Below are positions 17,115-26,611 of a stretch of 64,000 nucleotides of DNA, piece by piece (positions within the stretch are counted from its first letter, which is position 1; each line of letters starts with the position of its first letter). This DNA is from Thiofilum sp. (lineage in GTDB: Bacteria > Pseudomonadota > Gammaproteobacteria > Thiotrichales > Thiotrichaceae). The position numbers and the translations under genes are program-made. The stretch is from contig NZ_JADJTF010000001.1 of assembly GCF_016711335.1 (NCBI RefSeq), forward strand, positions 1,240,001 through 1,304,000, given 5' to 3'. Under the pieces are notes generated by a model that made no database searches, was not told where the DNA came from, and worked only from the letters and a program-made list of their open reading frames with translations.

Positions 17115-18311
17115 TTACTCTCTCGGAGTTTGGCGCATATAGTGCCCGCCACCACATGCCACAACATAGCCCTGTAATTCCAACATGAGCAGAATGGAGG
17201 AAACGACTTCAGTGGTCAAGCCTGTATTAACAATTATCTGGTCGATTGGTAGGGGGCTAGAGCCTAAAGCCGACAAAATGCGTTGATGGTCTTCGTCCAT
17301 ATCCCACTCCATCTCGAAGGCTGCTTTAGGGCTAGGGTTGGAGGGTGAGGAGCGGCTTAGTTTACTAGAGTTTTGCTTGAGGCTAGTGCTAGTGTTCTCG
17401 TGTAAATAAGAGGCTAGTTGTGGGGCAATTTCTTCTAAAATATCTTGGGCAGTTTCGACTAATTTAGCACCTTGACGAATTAATTGATGGCATCCTTTAG
17501 CCATAGGATTATGAATGGAACCTGGTATGGCAAAAACTTCACGCCCTTGTTCCATAGCGTGTTTTGCGGTTACTAATGAGCCACTTTTAAGTGTGGCCTC
17601 CACAATCAAAGTACCGACACTAAGACCACTAATAATGCGATTGCGACGTGGGAAATGTTGGGGTAAAGGTTTAGTGCCAATAGGGTATTCGGACAAGATC
17701 AATCCTGACTGGCTAATATGCTCGGCTAGTTTGCGATTTTGGCTGGGGTAAACCATATCTAATCCAGTAGCCACCACAGCAATAGTAGCGCCGCCGCAAT
17801 CAAGAGCAGCTTGATGACTGCTAGCATCGATACCTTCTGCTAAACCGCTGGTGATCGTTAGACCATGTTCGGCTAAATAAAAAGCAAACGCCCGCGCATT
17901 TTCACGCCCCTCTCGGCTAGGATTGCGGCTACCTATAATCGCTAGTTGCGGATCTTGTAATAGTGCTGTTTGCCCTACAGCAAATAGTAAGGGCGGTGGC
18001 GCATCAATATCAGTTAACAGTGTTGGGTAATGTTCATGTTCTGGCGTCAGAATATGACGATGCACCATAGCGTGATACCAAGCTAAATCGGCTTCTGCTC
18101 CCACAATAGTATCAGTGGCAGGTGTTTGGATGGCAGCGATTACGGGAGGTTTGAGGCCAGTTGTTTGTAACAACTGACCATTGACATTAAAAACGGCATC
18201 GGCTGACCCAAACTGTTGAATCAAGCGGCGCATACTCATAGGGCCTATTCCGGGGGTACGCCAGAGTTTTAGGCGTTGAAACAATTCCTGTTCATTTAGG
18301 GATGCAGTCAT
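17115..18311 (-). CDS. dprA: DNA-processing protein DprA (Smf)
   Basis: DprA binds incoming single-stranded DNA during natural transformation and loads RecA. From the ATG at 18309-18311 it has about 398 residues; a TTG at 18323 would add four. The Rossmann-like core shows AIIGSRNPSREGRENA, ITSGLAEGIDASSHQAAL, VVATGLDMVYPSQNRKLA and SEYPIGTKPLPQHFPRRNRI, all hallmark DprA motifs. An N-terminal helix-hairpin region (WRTPGIGPMSMRRLIQ) and a C-terminal winged-helix domain complete it. It sits between the LysM gene and smg. Its presence suggests, but does not prove, competence. Confidence 0.95.
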   Translation of the reverse strand: MTASLNEQELFQRLKLWRTPGIGPMSMRRLIQQFGSADAVFNVNGQLLQTTGLKPPVIAAIQTPATDTIVGAEADLAWYHAMVHRHILTPEHEHYPTLLTDIDAPPPLLFAVGQTALLQDPQLAIIGSRNPSREGRENARAFAFYLAEHGLTITSGLAEGIDASSHQAALDCGGATIAVVATGLDMVYPSQNRKLAEHISQSGLILSEYPIGTKPLPQHFPRRNRIISGLSVGTLIVEATLKSGSLVTAKHAMEQGREVFAIPGSIHNPMAKGCHQLIRQGAKLVETAQDILEEIAPQLASYLHENTSTSLKQNSSKLSRSSPSNPSPKAAFEMEWDMDEDHQRILSALGSSPLPIDQIIVNTGLTTEVVSSILLMLELQGYVVACGGGHYMRQTPRE

Positions 18312-18329
18312 GCCAATACTCAATCAAGA

Positions 18330-19562
18330 TTAGGGGTTGCCAATTTTATACCCGTTTTTAACTTCACGGGAGGCGTCCATAATCAACCCATAGCTCACCT
18401 GATGATCCGCTTTAAAAATCACCACCCGTGCCACTTGCTCAGGGGGAAGCCGAATAGCTTGTTTTTGCACAATACCGTGTTCTCCTTGGCGCGTTTGATA
18501 GGGATCGACGACTACTTTTCCTTGAGCATACACACCTAGCACATAGCCCTCATGAATCCCTTGACGCTTACCTTTATTAATCACTACTGCCATGTGATTA
18601 CCCCCTAAGTACTCTACATCCATCATAGAAATGACTTCAGCCCGTACTTTTTGGGACGGTTCTGTAATAGTGGCATGGAGCTGTACCGTGTGATCTTCAA
18701 GCGGGAATACCCGATCACCATTTTGAATCTCACGCTGGCTCTCTATAACCGTAGCGGTAGTGAGTTCTCCGGTATTATTGACCTCAATAATGCCGGCTAG
18801 TACGGCTTCAATGCCTAACGAGCGTTTGCTAGTCGGGTCTTTAAGCTTTTTGTTAGGATGATAAACCGCCCAACGTTGACCCACTTGTGCGCCGCGCAAA
18901 TTACGCACATAGATTTTTTGCTCTTGCGTAATTAAGAGTGAGTTATCTTGTGAAGCAACAATATAGGGCGCTTGTTTCACTTGTGCAGCGCTGAGCACTT
19001 TAGGCCAGAAGGTAAACGCCGCGAGAGTGCTAATAGGTTCGCCTAGAATAGACTCTTGAGTACGCTCAATCCGAATCCGGGGTTTGAGTTTAATCGTATT
19101 GGCATCCGCTTCATCGCCGCTCCCCTTGCTAAGAGCTTTGCCGTTATAACTCAATAAACCATTTTCTAAACGGATCACATCCCCCGGATAAATCAAGTGG
19201 GGATTTTTGATCTCGCGGTTATTATCCCAGATTTCCGGCCAGCGCCAGGGGTGCTTGAGGAATTTGCCTGCAATGTCCCATAAGGTATCGCCTTTTTTTA
19301 CCGTATAGCTCTCTGGCGCATTAGGGTTTAGCTCTAGTGAGGACGAGCGTTGGGGCGTATCCCAATCATCCTGAGGAATAGAGCTTACAAAGGTATCACT
19401 ATTTGAGGCATGATTAGAGGGATTACTTTGGGGTTGGCCATAATATCGGTCATAATTGGGGTTAACAACGGGTGTTTCGCTATAGTTTTTTGCTGTGGTA
19501 CAACCCACTAATGCGACACCCATAACACACGTTAACCATAAGGTATTCAGATCACGTAACAT
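18330..19562 (-). CDS. LysM-domain lipoprotein
   Basis: This 410-residue envelope protein starts with a signal peptide and lipobox (GVALVGCTT, cysteine at residue 21). A low-complexity Ser/Asn linker follows, then one LysM peptidoglycan-binding domain near residues 83-135 (YTVKKGDTLWDIAGKFLKHP, NPHLIYPGDVIRL). The remaining 270 residues are a conserved C-terminal region of beta-strand character. Genes of this kind sit immediately upstream of dprA and divergent from def in many gammaproteobacteria. It probably anchors to both outer membrane and cell wall. Exact function is unknown. Confidence 0.88.
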   Translation of the reverse strand: MLRDLNTLWLTCVMGVALVGCTTAKNYSETPVVNPNYDRYYGQPQSNPSNHASNSDTFVSSIPQDDWDTPQRSSSLELNPNAPESYTVKKGDTLWDIAGKFLKHPWRWPEIWDNNREIKNPHLIYPGDVIRLENGLLSYNGKALSKGSGDEADANTIKLKPRIRIERTQESILGEPISTLAAFTFWPKVLSAAQVKQAPYIVASQDNSLLITQEQKIYVRNLRGAQVGQRWAVYHPNKKLKDPTSKRSLGIEAVLAGIIEVNNTGELTTATVIESQREIQNGDRVFPLEDHTVQLHATITEPSQKVRAEVISMMDVEYLGGNHMAVVINKGKRQGIHEGYVLGVYAQGKVVVDPYQTRQGEHGIVQKQAIRLPPEQVARVVIFKADHQVSYGLIMDASREVKNGYKIGNP

Positions 19563-19663
19563 GATTTAGATCCTTGTCGTTATTATTGGAGTGGATTAAT
19601 CCCGCATGATACTTGACCCAATAGGCGACAACATCTCTTCCAGACTTTCGGTAATTGAACATT

Positions 19664-20212
19664 ATGACATTATTAACGATTTTACATCATCCCGATCCGC
19701 GCTTACGCAAAAAGGCTGCACCGATAAAAGAGGTTACACCCGCCTTGCAGCAAACCCTCGATAATATGTTGGAAACTATGTATGCCGCCCCGGGTATCGG
19801 CTTAGCGGCGACCCAAGTGAATCTTCATCAACGTATGATTGTGATTGATATATCAGAAACCAAAGATCAGCCACTCTTTATAATTAATCCAGAGATTCTG
19901 CATAAAGAGGGTTCGATAGAATATGAGGAAGGCTGTTTATCCGTTCCGGAGTATTACGATAAGGTCACTCGTGCGGAAAAAATTAAAGTACGCTTTTTAA
20001 ACCGTGAGGGTGAGGTGGTTGAAAGGGAAGCTGAGGGCTTATTAGCTATTTGTATTCAGCATGAAATGGATCATTTAGAGGGCAAGCTTTTTGTCGACTA
20101 TCTATCGACCTTAAAACAACAGCGAGTACGTAAAAAACTCGAAAAGCTGGCTAAAAATCCTCCCTCACCCTCTAAGGCTAATGAACCGGTAGCGCAGGCG
20201 GTTAATCAATGA
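19664..20212 (+). CDS. def: Peptide deformylase
   Basis: Deformylase removes the formyl group from the initiator methionine of new proteins. The ATG at 19664 (MTLLTILHHPDPRLRKKA) gives 182 residues and is preferred over a TTG three codons earlier. All three metal-site motifs are present: GIGLAATQV, EEGCLSVPE (metal cysteine) and QHEMDHLEG (two histidines and the catalytic glutamate). It is divergent from the LysM gene and overlaps fmt by four bases (ATGA), so the formylating and deformylating enzymes are made together. Confidence 0.97.
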   Translation: MTLLTILHHPDPRLRKKAAPIKEVTPALQQTLDNMLETMYAAPGIGLAATQVNLHQRMIVIDISETKDQPLFIINPEILHKEGSIEYEEGCLSVPEYYDKVTRAEKIKVRFLNREGEVVEREAEGLLAICIQHEMDHLEGKLFVDYLSTLKQQRVRKKLEKLAKNPPSPSKANEPVAQAVNQ

Positions 20213-21144
20213 GTTGGGGCTTACGTGTTGTATTTGCGGGAACTCCCGAATTTGCTGTGCCTGCCTTACAAGCACTCATCCAATCCCGTCATACAGTAGT
20301 AGCGGTGTATACCCAACCAGATCGACCCGCAGGGCGGGGGCGTAAACTCATGCCTAGCCCCGTCAAACAAGTAGCCTTGGCTCATAGTATTCCCGTAGAG
20401 CAGCCTGCATCGCTTAAGAGTATGGAGGTGCAGCACCTATTAGAGCAGTACCAAGCCGATGTAATGGTGGTAGCGGCTTATGGTCTGATTTTACCGCAGC
20501 GAGTATTAGATATTCCGCGCTATGGTTGCTTGAATATTCACGGTTCTTTACTACCGCGCTGGCGGGGGGCCGCACCGATTCAACGTGCTATTGAGGCGGG
20601 AGATAAAGAAACAGGGGTTACGATTATGCAAATGGCAGCCGGTTTAGATACAGGGGATATGCTGCTAAAAACCCATTGCGCCATTACCTCAACCTCCACC
20701 GGACAAAGTATTCACGATCAATTAGCTCAGGATGGGGCTGTAGCCTTAATCCAAGTATTAGAACAGGTATGTACCGATACTTTGCGCCCAGAACAGCAAA
20801 ATGATGCACTAGCCACCTATGCCCACAAATTGACTAAAGCTGAGGCCTTAATTGACTGGTCGCAATCGGCACTAGAGATTGATCGTAAGATTCGAGCGTT
20901 TGATGCTTATCCTACTGCTTATACCTTATATAAAGGCGAACCATTGCGCTTTTTTAATTCAGAAGTGTTAGAGCTAAGTACTCAAGCACCCGCAGGGAGT
21001 GTTATTGCTGAAAGTAAAGCGGGGATTGATATAGCAGCGGGTCAGGGGGTAGTGCGAATTTTGCGCTTACAAATGGCTGGGGGCAAACCCCTAACGGCCG
21101 CAGACTTTATTAATGCTCGTTCCCTACTAGGAGAACACTTTTGA
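20209..21144 (+). CDS. fmt: Methionyl-tRNA formyltransferase
   Basis: Fmt formylates methionyl-initiator-tRNA using 10-formyl-tetrahydrofolate. The 311 residues show the N-terminal formyltransferase motif FAGTPEFAVPALQAL, the active-site HGSLLPRWRGAAPIQRAI and GVTIMQMAAGLDTGDML. A C-terminal tRNA-binding barrel begins near residue 205. Both ends overlap neighbouring genes: ATGA with def and TTGA with rsmB, which points to tight translational coupling of the three. Confidence 0.97.
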   Translation: MSWGLRVVFAGTPEFAVPALQALIQSRHTVVAVYTQPDRPAGRGRKLMPSPVKQVALAHSIPVEQPASLKSMEVQHLLEQYQADVMVVAAYGLILPQRVLDIPRYGCLNIHGSLLPRWRGAAPIQRAIEAGDKETGVTIMQMAAGLDTGDMLLKTHCAITSTSTGQSIHDQLAQDGAVALIQVLEQVCTDTLRPEQQNDALATYAHKLTKAEALIDWSQSALEIDRKIRAFDAYPTAYTLYKGEPLRFFNSEVLELSTQAPAGSVIAESKAGIDIAAGQGVVRILRLQMAGGKPLTAADFINARSLLGEHF

Positions 21145-22433
21145 ATACCCGCGCTATCGCAGCTCAATTGCTTCAACAGGTGTTAGTGCAACATCATTCT
21201 TTAACTGAAGTATTACAATCCCCTAAGCTACAAGCCCTAGAAGCGCGTGATCAAGGTTTAGTGCGCGATTTATGTTTTGGTTGCATGCGTTGGCATGAGC
21301 GCTTGAGTGCCATTTTAAAGCAGCTCATGAGTAAGCCTCTCAAAGCTACTGATAAAGATATTGAGTGCGCCTTACGCATAGGACTCTATCAAATACTATA
21401 TCAACGTACTCCTGAACATGCCTGCGTGAGTGAGGCGGTCAACGCTACGAAAGACTTAAAAAAACCTTGGGCAGGCAAGTTAGTGAATGGGGTGCTACGT
21501 ACTTTTTTACGGGAGCGCGAGCGTATTTTAGATCAGGTCGATACTAAGCCTAGTACACGTTATGCTTTTCCTGAGTGGTTATTAGCACAGCTACAAAAAG
21601 CTTATCCACAAGAGTGGGAGGCAATCGTCCAAGCCAGTAATGAACATCCTCCCTTTACTCTGCGCATTAATCAAACCCAATTGAGTACCGAGCGCTATCA
21701 GAGTCTATTAGCCGAAGCGGGGATTGCGTCCACGCTCGTTGAGGCAGTGCCTAGTGCTTTAGTTCTGAATCAAGCGTTAGCCGTCAATAGTTTGCCTCAA
21801 TTTGCTGAGGGTACTGTATCGGTTCAAGATGCAGCAGCTCAATTAGCTGTACAATTACTTGCACCACAAGCGGGTGAGTCAGTCTTAGATGCTTGTGCCG
21901 CACCGGGGGGCAAAACCGGACATTTATTAGAGGCAGCTCCTCAGTTAAAAGTATTAGCTTTAGATTCGAGTGCTAAACGTTTAGAGCAAGTGACACAAAA
22001 CTTACAGCGCTTAAAATTTAAGGCTGAGATTAAAGCAGCGGATGCAGGTGATTTAAATAGTTGGTGGGATGGTAAACCCTTTGATCGTATTTTATTGGAT
22101 GCTCCTTGTTCAGCAACGGGTGTGATCAGACGTCACCCTGATATTAAATATTTACGTAAAGCCAGCGATATTGCAGCCTTACAAACCGAACAAGCACGGC
22201 TATTAACCGCTTTATGGGATACTTTAACAGTCGGTGGGGTATTATTATATGTGACTTGCTCTATTTTACCCGCTGAGAATCAAGAGCAAATCCAAGCATT
22301 TTTAGCCAAAACGCCTAATGCTCAATTAGAGCCTTTGGCGCTGAATATCGGTAAGGGGAAAGTAGGGCGACAGTTAGTGCCCGGTGAATATGGCATGGAT
22401 GGTTTTTATTATGCTTTATTACGCAAAACCTAG
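21141..22433 (+). CDS. rsmB: 16S rRNA (cytosine-967-C5)-methyltransferase
   Basis: RsmB (Sun) methylates C967 of 16S rRNA. The 430 residues consist of a NusB-like RNA-binding N-terminal domain (residues 1-140) and a SAM-dependent Rossmann domain. SAM binding is at LDACAAPGGKTGHLLE. The two catalytic cysteines are in LLDAPCSATGVIRRHP and YVTCSILPAENQEQI. Translation starts at TTG at 21141, overlapping the fmt stop as TTGA; no better start fits the alignment of the NusB domain (MNTRAIAAQLLQQVL). Confidence 0.95.
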   Translation: MNTRAIAAQLLQQVLVQHHSLTEVLQSPKLQALEARDQGLVRDLCFGCMRWHERLSAILKQLMSKPLKATDKDIECALRIGLYQILYQRTPEHACVSEAVNATKDLKKPWAGKLVNGVLRTFLRERERILDQVDTKPSTRYAFPEWLLAQLQKAYPQEWEAIVQASNEHPPFTLRINQTQLSTERYQSLLAEAGIASTLVEAVPSALVLNQALAVNSLPQFAEGTVSVQDAAAQLAVQLLAPQAGESVLDACAAPGGKTGHLLEAAPQLKVLALDSSAKRLEQVTQNLQRLKFKAEIKAADAGDLNSWWDGKPFDRILLDAPCSATGVIRRHPDIKYLRKASDIAALQTEQARLLTALWDTLTVGGVLLYVTCSILPAENQEQIQAFLAKTPNAQLEPLALNIGKGKVGRQLVPGEYGMDGFYYALLRKT

Positions 22434-22445
22434 GGCAGATAGGTA

Positions 22446-23024
22446 ATGAGTACGCGACCATTATTAATGCAAGTAGTGTGGTGCTGGCTATTATTGAGCG
22501 GGCTACTATGGGGTGGTCCTGCTAAAGCGGCAGATGAGATTTTACTTAAAGAGTTTGTGATTACTACCCCGGAAAAACCTACACAATTAGTGGCTAATGT
22601 GAGCTTTGATTATCAGTTGAATAGCTATTTGCGTGAGGGCTTATTAAACGGAGTAACCTTAAAGCAAACGATTAGTTTTGATTTAGTCTGGGAAAGCCTA
22701 TGGCTTTGGAATACGACCAGACCTTTGGATAAAGTCGAAACTGAATTACAATATCATGCCCTGAGTAAGCACTATCAATTAGAGCGGCTAGATACACAAG
22801 AACATTGGAATTTTACGTCCTTAGCTTCGGCGTTAGATTATATGGGATCGTTGGTTAATCATAAATTACCTGCTTTACCACCGAATACTTTAGGCACTAA
22901 TGCGGCAGTTGTTATTAAAGTAACGCTTGCCCCTAAATCTCCGGTATTACCTTTAAAATTACGCTTATTATTTACCGATGATTATGCTATTGAAAGTCAG
23001 GGGGTTAAGTGGCCATTACCTTAA
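22446..23024 (+). CDS. DUF4390 exported protein
   Basis: This 192-residue protein has a signal peptide (LLMQVVWCWLLLSGLLWGGP, cleavage near AKA-ADE) and a single domain that fits DUF4390. That family is found in this exact position between rsmB and an ntrY-like gene. The body is beta-rich (FVITTPEKPTQLVANVSFDY, ISFDLVWESLWLW). Its biochemical role is unknown. It overlaps the following kinase gene by 16 bases, so it may have a role in signal perception by that kinase in the envelope; this is inference from position alone. Confidence 0.8.
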   Translation: MSTRPLLMQVVWCWLLLSGLLWGGPAKAADEILLKEFVITTPEKPTQLVANVSFDYQLNSYLREGLLNGVTLKQTISFDLVWESLWLWNTTRPLDKVETELQYHALSKHYQLERLDTQEHWNFTSLASALDYMGSLVNHKLPALPPNTLGTNAAVVIKVTLAPKSPVLPLKLRLLFTDDYAIESQGVKWPLP

Positions 23025-25207
23025 CTAAATGGATCAAGCAATGGCTACCGGTTATTATTATATTAGCTTTATTGGTAGTTTCATTATATTTAGTTAATCT
23101 CACCACCATCAATCCTACCAGCAGTGAGCAGTATGGTGATTTTCTCATTTATTTAAATGGGTTTATCTTAGTCATTCTAATCATAGCCGTTTTTTCTAAT
23201 TTATTACGTGCTATCTATCAGTGGTATACTCATCAGGCAGGCTCGCGCTTTACTATTCGTTTAATGACGGGTTTTGTTTTTCTAACGCTTTTACCTTTGA
23301 TAGTGGTCTCTTTTTTCTCAATGAATTTTATTGGTCAACGCATTGATCGTTGGTTTGATGTTAGAATTGAGCGTGCTTTAGAAGATAGCGTTGATTTAAG
23401 CCGTATTTCTTTAGAAACCCGCAATCAACAACATTTATATGAACTAAAGCGTTTAGCAAATAGTATTCAAGATAAGTCGCGCACTACTATTTTAGAGTTA
23501 GTCGACGATTGGCGTTATGAAACCCAAGCTCAAGAGGTAGTACTATTTGGTCAGGATGGGCGTTTTGAAGCCACCAGTGTGGGCAATATGGCGACACTGA
23601 TTCCGCAATTTCCTGCACAAGATTTGTATTATGAGCTAGAACAATTAGATAGTTATTATCATTTAGAACCAGTTGGTGAGGATGATTTATTTTCGCGGGT
23701 GGCAGTAAAGGTTAATTATAGCTTTGATGGTGAGATCAATAGACAAGGGGTATTAACTGCTTTATTTCCCATTTCTGAGTATGAAAAATCATTAGCGCGT
23801 AGTGTGGATATTGCACAGAAAGAATATAAAGAACTACGGTTTCAGCGTGAATTAATTAAAGATTCATTTCGTTTAACTCTATTTGTCATTATGGTGTTAA
23901 CGGTCTTATTTGCTTTATGGGCAGCGTTTGTGTTCTCAAGACGGTTAACCAATCCGGTCAGAGTATTGGTGGAAGGTACTTTAGCGGTTGCGGCAGGTGA
24001 TTTAGATAAAAAACTTCCGGTATTAGAGCGGGATGATTTTAGTTCTTTGGCGCGTTCATTTAATACCATGACTCGGCGGCTATCGGCAGCACAGCAAGAG
24101 CGTGAACAAGCACGGCGTCAATTACAACAAGAGCATGATTATTTATTTGTAGTTTTGGAGCATCTGACTTCTGGGGTTATTACCTTAGATGATCAACTGG
24201 TGATTCAACGCATCAATAGTGCGGCGAGTACTATTTTAGAATTGCCTTTGCAGCAATTTGTAGGCAAAACTTTGCAAGAGGCAGCCCAATGCTGTAATGA
24301 AATAGCGCCTTTAGTACAAGTAGTACAACCTTATCTAAAAATCGATACGACTGAATGGCAGGCTGAAGTGCATTTAGAGTTTAAGGGTAAGCGGCGTACT
24401 TTAGCCTGTCGCGGTGCGGGATTACCCCGTGATACAGAACAGCTAGGTTATGTTTTGGTTTTTGATGATATTAGTGAGCTGATTCAAGCTGAGCATGATG
24501 CCGCTTGGAGTGAGGTAGCTCGGCGCTTGGCTCATGAGATTAAAAACCCACTCACGCCTATTCAGTTATCTGCTGAACGTTTAGCCCGTAAGCTCAAGCA
24601 CGAATTGAATGAAGAGTCGGGGCAATTTTTGGTGCGTATGACGCATACGATAGTGCAACAAGTGGACGCGCTAAAAAGTATGGTGAATGCGTTTAGTGAG
24701 TATGCCAAAGCCCCCGCTCTCGTTTTGCAAGACGCTGATCTAAATCAATTGGTGCTGAATGTAGTAGATTTGTATCGTACTAATGAGCAACAGGTTACCC
24801 TTAATACCTCTTTACAATTACACCAGCGGGTGCGTGTCGATGTGAATCGCATGCGTCAGCTCTTGGTGAATCTAATTAAAAATGCGCTAGAGGCAATTAG
24901 TGAGCATAGTGAGCAGGGACTAGAAGCAGTCATTACCCTTAGTACTCAAGAGGTCACTGTGAAGGGGCAACACTTTGCTGAATTAGTGGTACGAGATAGT
25001 GGTCCTGGGATTAATCCAGAATTATTGCCTAAACTCTTTGATCCTTATGTTACTACTAAGCATAAAGGAACTGGATTGGGCTTAGCGATTGTGAAAAAGA
25101 TTGTAGAAGAACATGGCGGGCAAATCAGCGCCCACAATCATGAAGTAAAAGGCGCTATGATTACTCTATTAATACCTATTCGAGCGCCACAACTGCGAGG
25201 AGTGTAA
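23009..25207 (+). CDS. ntrY: NtrY-like sensor histidine kinase
   Basis: This 732-residue membrane kinase starts at GTG 23009 (MAITLTKWIKQWLPVI), inside the previous gene. Hydrophobic segments lie near residues 12-32, 46-68, 83-108 and 288-312. A roughly 180-residue extracytoplasmic loop separates the last two. HAMP, PAS (LEHLTSGVITLDDQL), HisKA and ATPase domains follow. The phospho-histidine is in RRLAHEIKNPLTPIQLS near residue 509, the NtrB/NtrY-type H box. The ATP site has LVNLIKNALEAI, VRDSGPGI and GTGLGLAIVKKI. It pairs with the regulator gene six bases downstream. Nitrogen or redox sensing is reported for relatives; the signal here is unknown. Confidence 0.92.
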   Translation: MAITLTKWIKQWLPVIIILALLVVSLYLVNLTTINPTSSEQYGDFLIYLNGFILVILIIAVFSNLLRAIYQWYTHQAGSRFTIRLMTGFVFLTLLPLIVVSFFSMNFIGQRIDRWFDVRIERALEDSVDLSRISLETRNQQHLYELKRLANSIQDKSRTTILELVDDWRYETQAQEVVLFGQDGRFEATSVGNMATLIPQFPAQDLYYELEQLDSYYHLEPVGEDDLFSRVAVKVNYSFDGEINRQGVLTALFPISEYEKSLARSVDIAQKEYKELRFQRELIKDSFRLTLFVIMVLTVLFALWAAFVFSRRLTNPVRVLVEGTLAVAAGDLDKKLPVLERDDFSSLARSFNTMTRRLSAAQQEREQARRQLQQEHDYLFVVLEHLTSGVITLDDQLVIQRINSAASTILELPLQQFVGKTLQEAAQCCNEIAPLVQVVQPYLKIDTTEWQAEVHLEFKGKRRTLACRGAGLPRDTEQLGYVLVFDDISELIQAEHDAAWSEVARRLAHEIKNPLTPIQLSAERLARKLKHELNEESGQFLVRMTHTIVQQVDALKSMVNAFSEYAKAPALVLQDADLNQLVLNVVDLYRTNEQQVTLNTSLQLHQRVRVDVNRMRQLLVNLIKNALEAISEHSEQGLEAVITLSTQEVTVKGQHFAELVVRDSGPGINPELLPKLFDPYVTTKHKGTGLGLAIVKKIVEEHGGQISAHNHEVKGAMITLLIPIRAPQLRGV

Positions 25208-25213
25208 CGAGCA

Positions 25214-26593
25214 ATGAGCACAGCTTTTATTTTAGTGGTGGATGATGAACCCGATATTCGTCAATTAGTCAGCGAAATTCTCGAAGATGAGGGCTATCGA
25301 GTAGAGACAGCCGATAGCGCTGAATCAGCCCGTGAAATCTACCGTAAACGGCGTCCTGATCTAGTGTTATTAGATATTTGGATGCCCGGCATGGATGGTA
25401 TTTCGCTCTTGAAAGAATGGCGTGATACCAATGCCTTAATAGGTTCAGTGATTATGATGTCGGGTCATGGAACCATTGAAACGGCTGTTGAAGCCACTAA
25501 GCTTGGAGCCTACGATTTCATCGAAAAACCGCTCTCACTGGCAAAAATGCTCCTCACCATTAGTAATGCCCTACGCACCAGCCAACTAGAACAAGAAAAT
25601 AAAGGTTTAAAGCGCCAAGTATTAGCTATTAATGATTGGGTAGGCTCTAGTCAAGTGATGCAAACCTTACGTGAACAAGCCAAGCGTATTGCCCAGCATT
25701 ATAATCGCATATTGCTCTATGGTGAGCCGGGGGTAGGCAAACAATCCTTTGCCCGCTATATCCACGAGCAAAGTACACGCCGTGAGCGTCCCTTCATTAA
25801 GACTAATTTAGCCTCGATTGGGCAACAAGATAGCTGCAAATTACTGTTTGGTAGTCAAGACGCTAACAAAACTCACTATGGACTCTTAGATGAGGCAAAT
25901 GGCGGTACTTTGTTACTCGCTGAAATCACTGAGTTATCCCTCAGTTGTCAACAGCGCTTATTGAGTGCGTTGCAAGAAAATCGCTTTTTACGCATGGGTA
26001 GTACCACTGATTGGGTGGAACTAGATATTAATCTCATTGTTTCCTCCTCTTATGACCTTGCTGACGATATACAAGCAGGCTTGTTGAGTAGTGATTTATA
26101 TTATTTACTCAATGCCTTACCGCTAGTGATTCCGCCGCTCCGTGAGCATGCCGAAGATGTACCTGAGCTACTAAATTACTATGTGAATTTATTAACCGCT
26201 CAGGATGGTTTGCCCTATCGCCATTTCACCTTGTCGGCTCAGAACTTCCTGCGCAATCATCGTTGGCCGGGCAATATCCGTGAGCTACGTAATTTAGTAC
26301 AACGCTTATTAATCTTAGGTACTGAGGTGGAAATTACTCAGGATGAAGTGGAAGAGGCCTTGGGTGCTCCCGTTCCCGTCTATTCCCAAGAGTTGAGTGG
26401 CACGCCAGAGACACTGTTTGATTTACCGCTTAGGCAAGCACGCGAACAGTTTGAACACGATTATCTGGTGTACCAACTCAAGCAAGCCGATGGCAATGTG
26501 AGTAAATTAGCCGAGCAAGTGCGCATGGAGCGGACTCATCTGTATCGTAAGATGCGTGCTTTAGGGGTCGACCCCAAAAAGTATAGCCGTTAA
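25214..26593 (+). CDS. ntrX: NtrX-like response regulator with degenerate AAA+ domain
   Basis: The 459 residues comprise a receiver (Asp54 in VLLDIWMPGMDG; Lys in FIEKPLS), a sigma54-activator-type AAA+ domain and a Fis-type helix-turn-helix (NVSKLAEQVRMERTHLYRKM). The AAA+ domain keeps Walker A (GEPGVGKQSF, residues 170-179) and the WPGNIRELRNLVQRL region. The GAFTGA loop that contacts sigma54 is absent: the expected region reads LFGSQDANKTHYGLLDEA. Walker B reads GGTLLLAEI, with Ala236 in place of the aspartate. It probably does not activate sigma54 polymerase and may act as a conventional DNA-binding regulator, as proposed for some other NtrX proteins. Confidence 0.92.
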   Translation: MSTAFILVVDDEPDIRQLVSEILEDEGYRVETADSAESAREIYRKRRPDLVLLDIWMPGMDGISLLKEWRDTNALIGSVIMMSGHGTIETAVEATKLGAYDFIEKPLSLAKMLLTISNALRTSQLEQENKGLKRQVLAINDWVGSSQVMQTLREQAKRIAQHYNRILLYGEPGVGKQSFARYIHEQSTRRERPFIKTNLASIGQQDSCKLLFGSQDANKTHYGLLDEANGGTLLLAEITELSLSCQQRLLSALQENRFLRMGSTTDWVELDINLIVSSSYDLADDIQAGLLSSDLYYLLNALPLVIPPLREHAEDVPELLNYYVNLLTAQDGLPYRHFTLSAQNFLRNHRWPGNIRELRNLVQRLLILGTEVEITQDEVEEALGAPVPVYSQELSGTPETLFDLPLRQAREQFEHDYLVYQLKQADGNVSKLAEQVRMERTHLYRKMRALGVDPKKYSR

Positions 26594-26611
26594 GAGAATC
26601 ATAAGAGTGCT

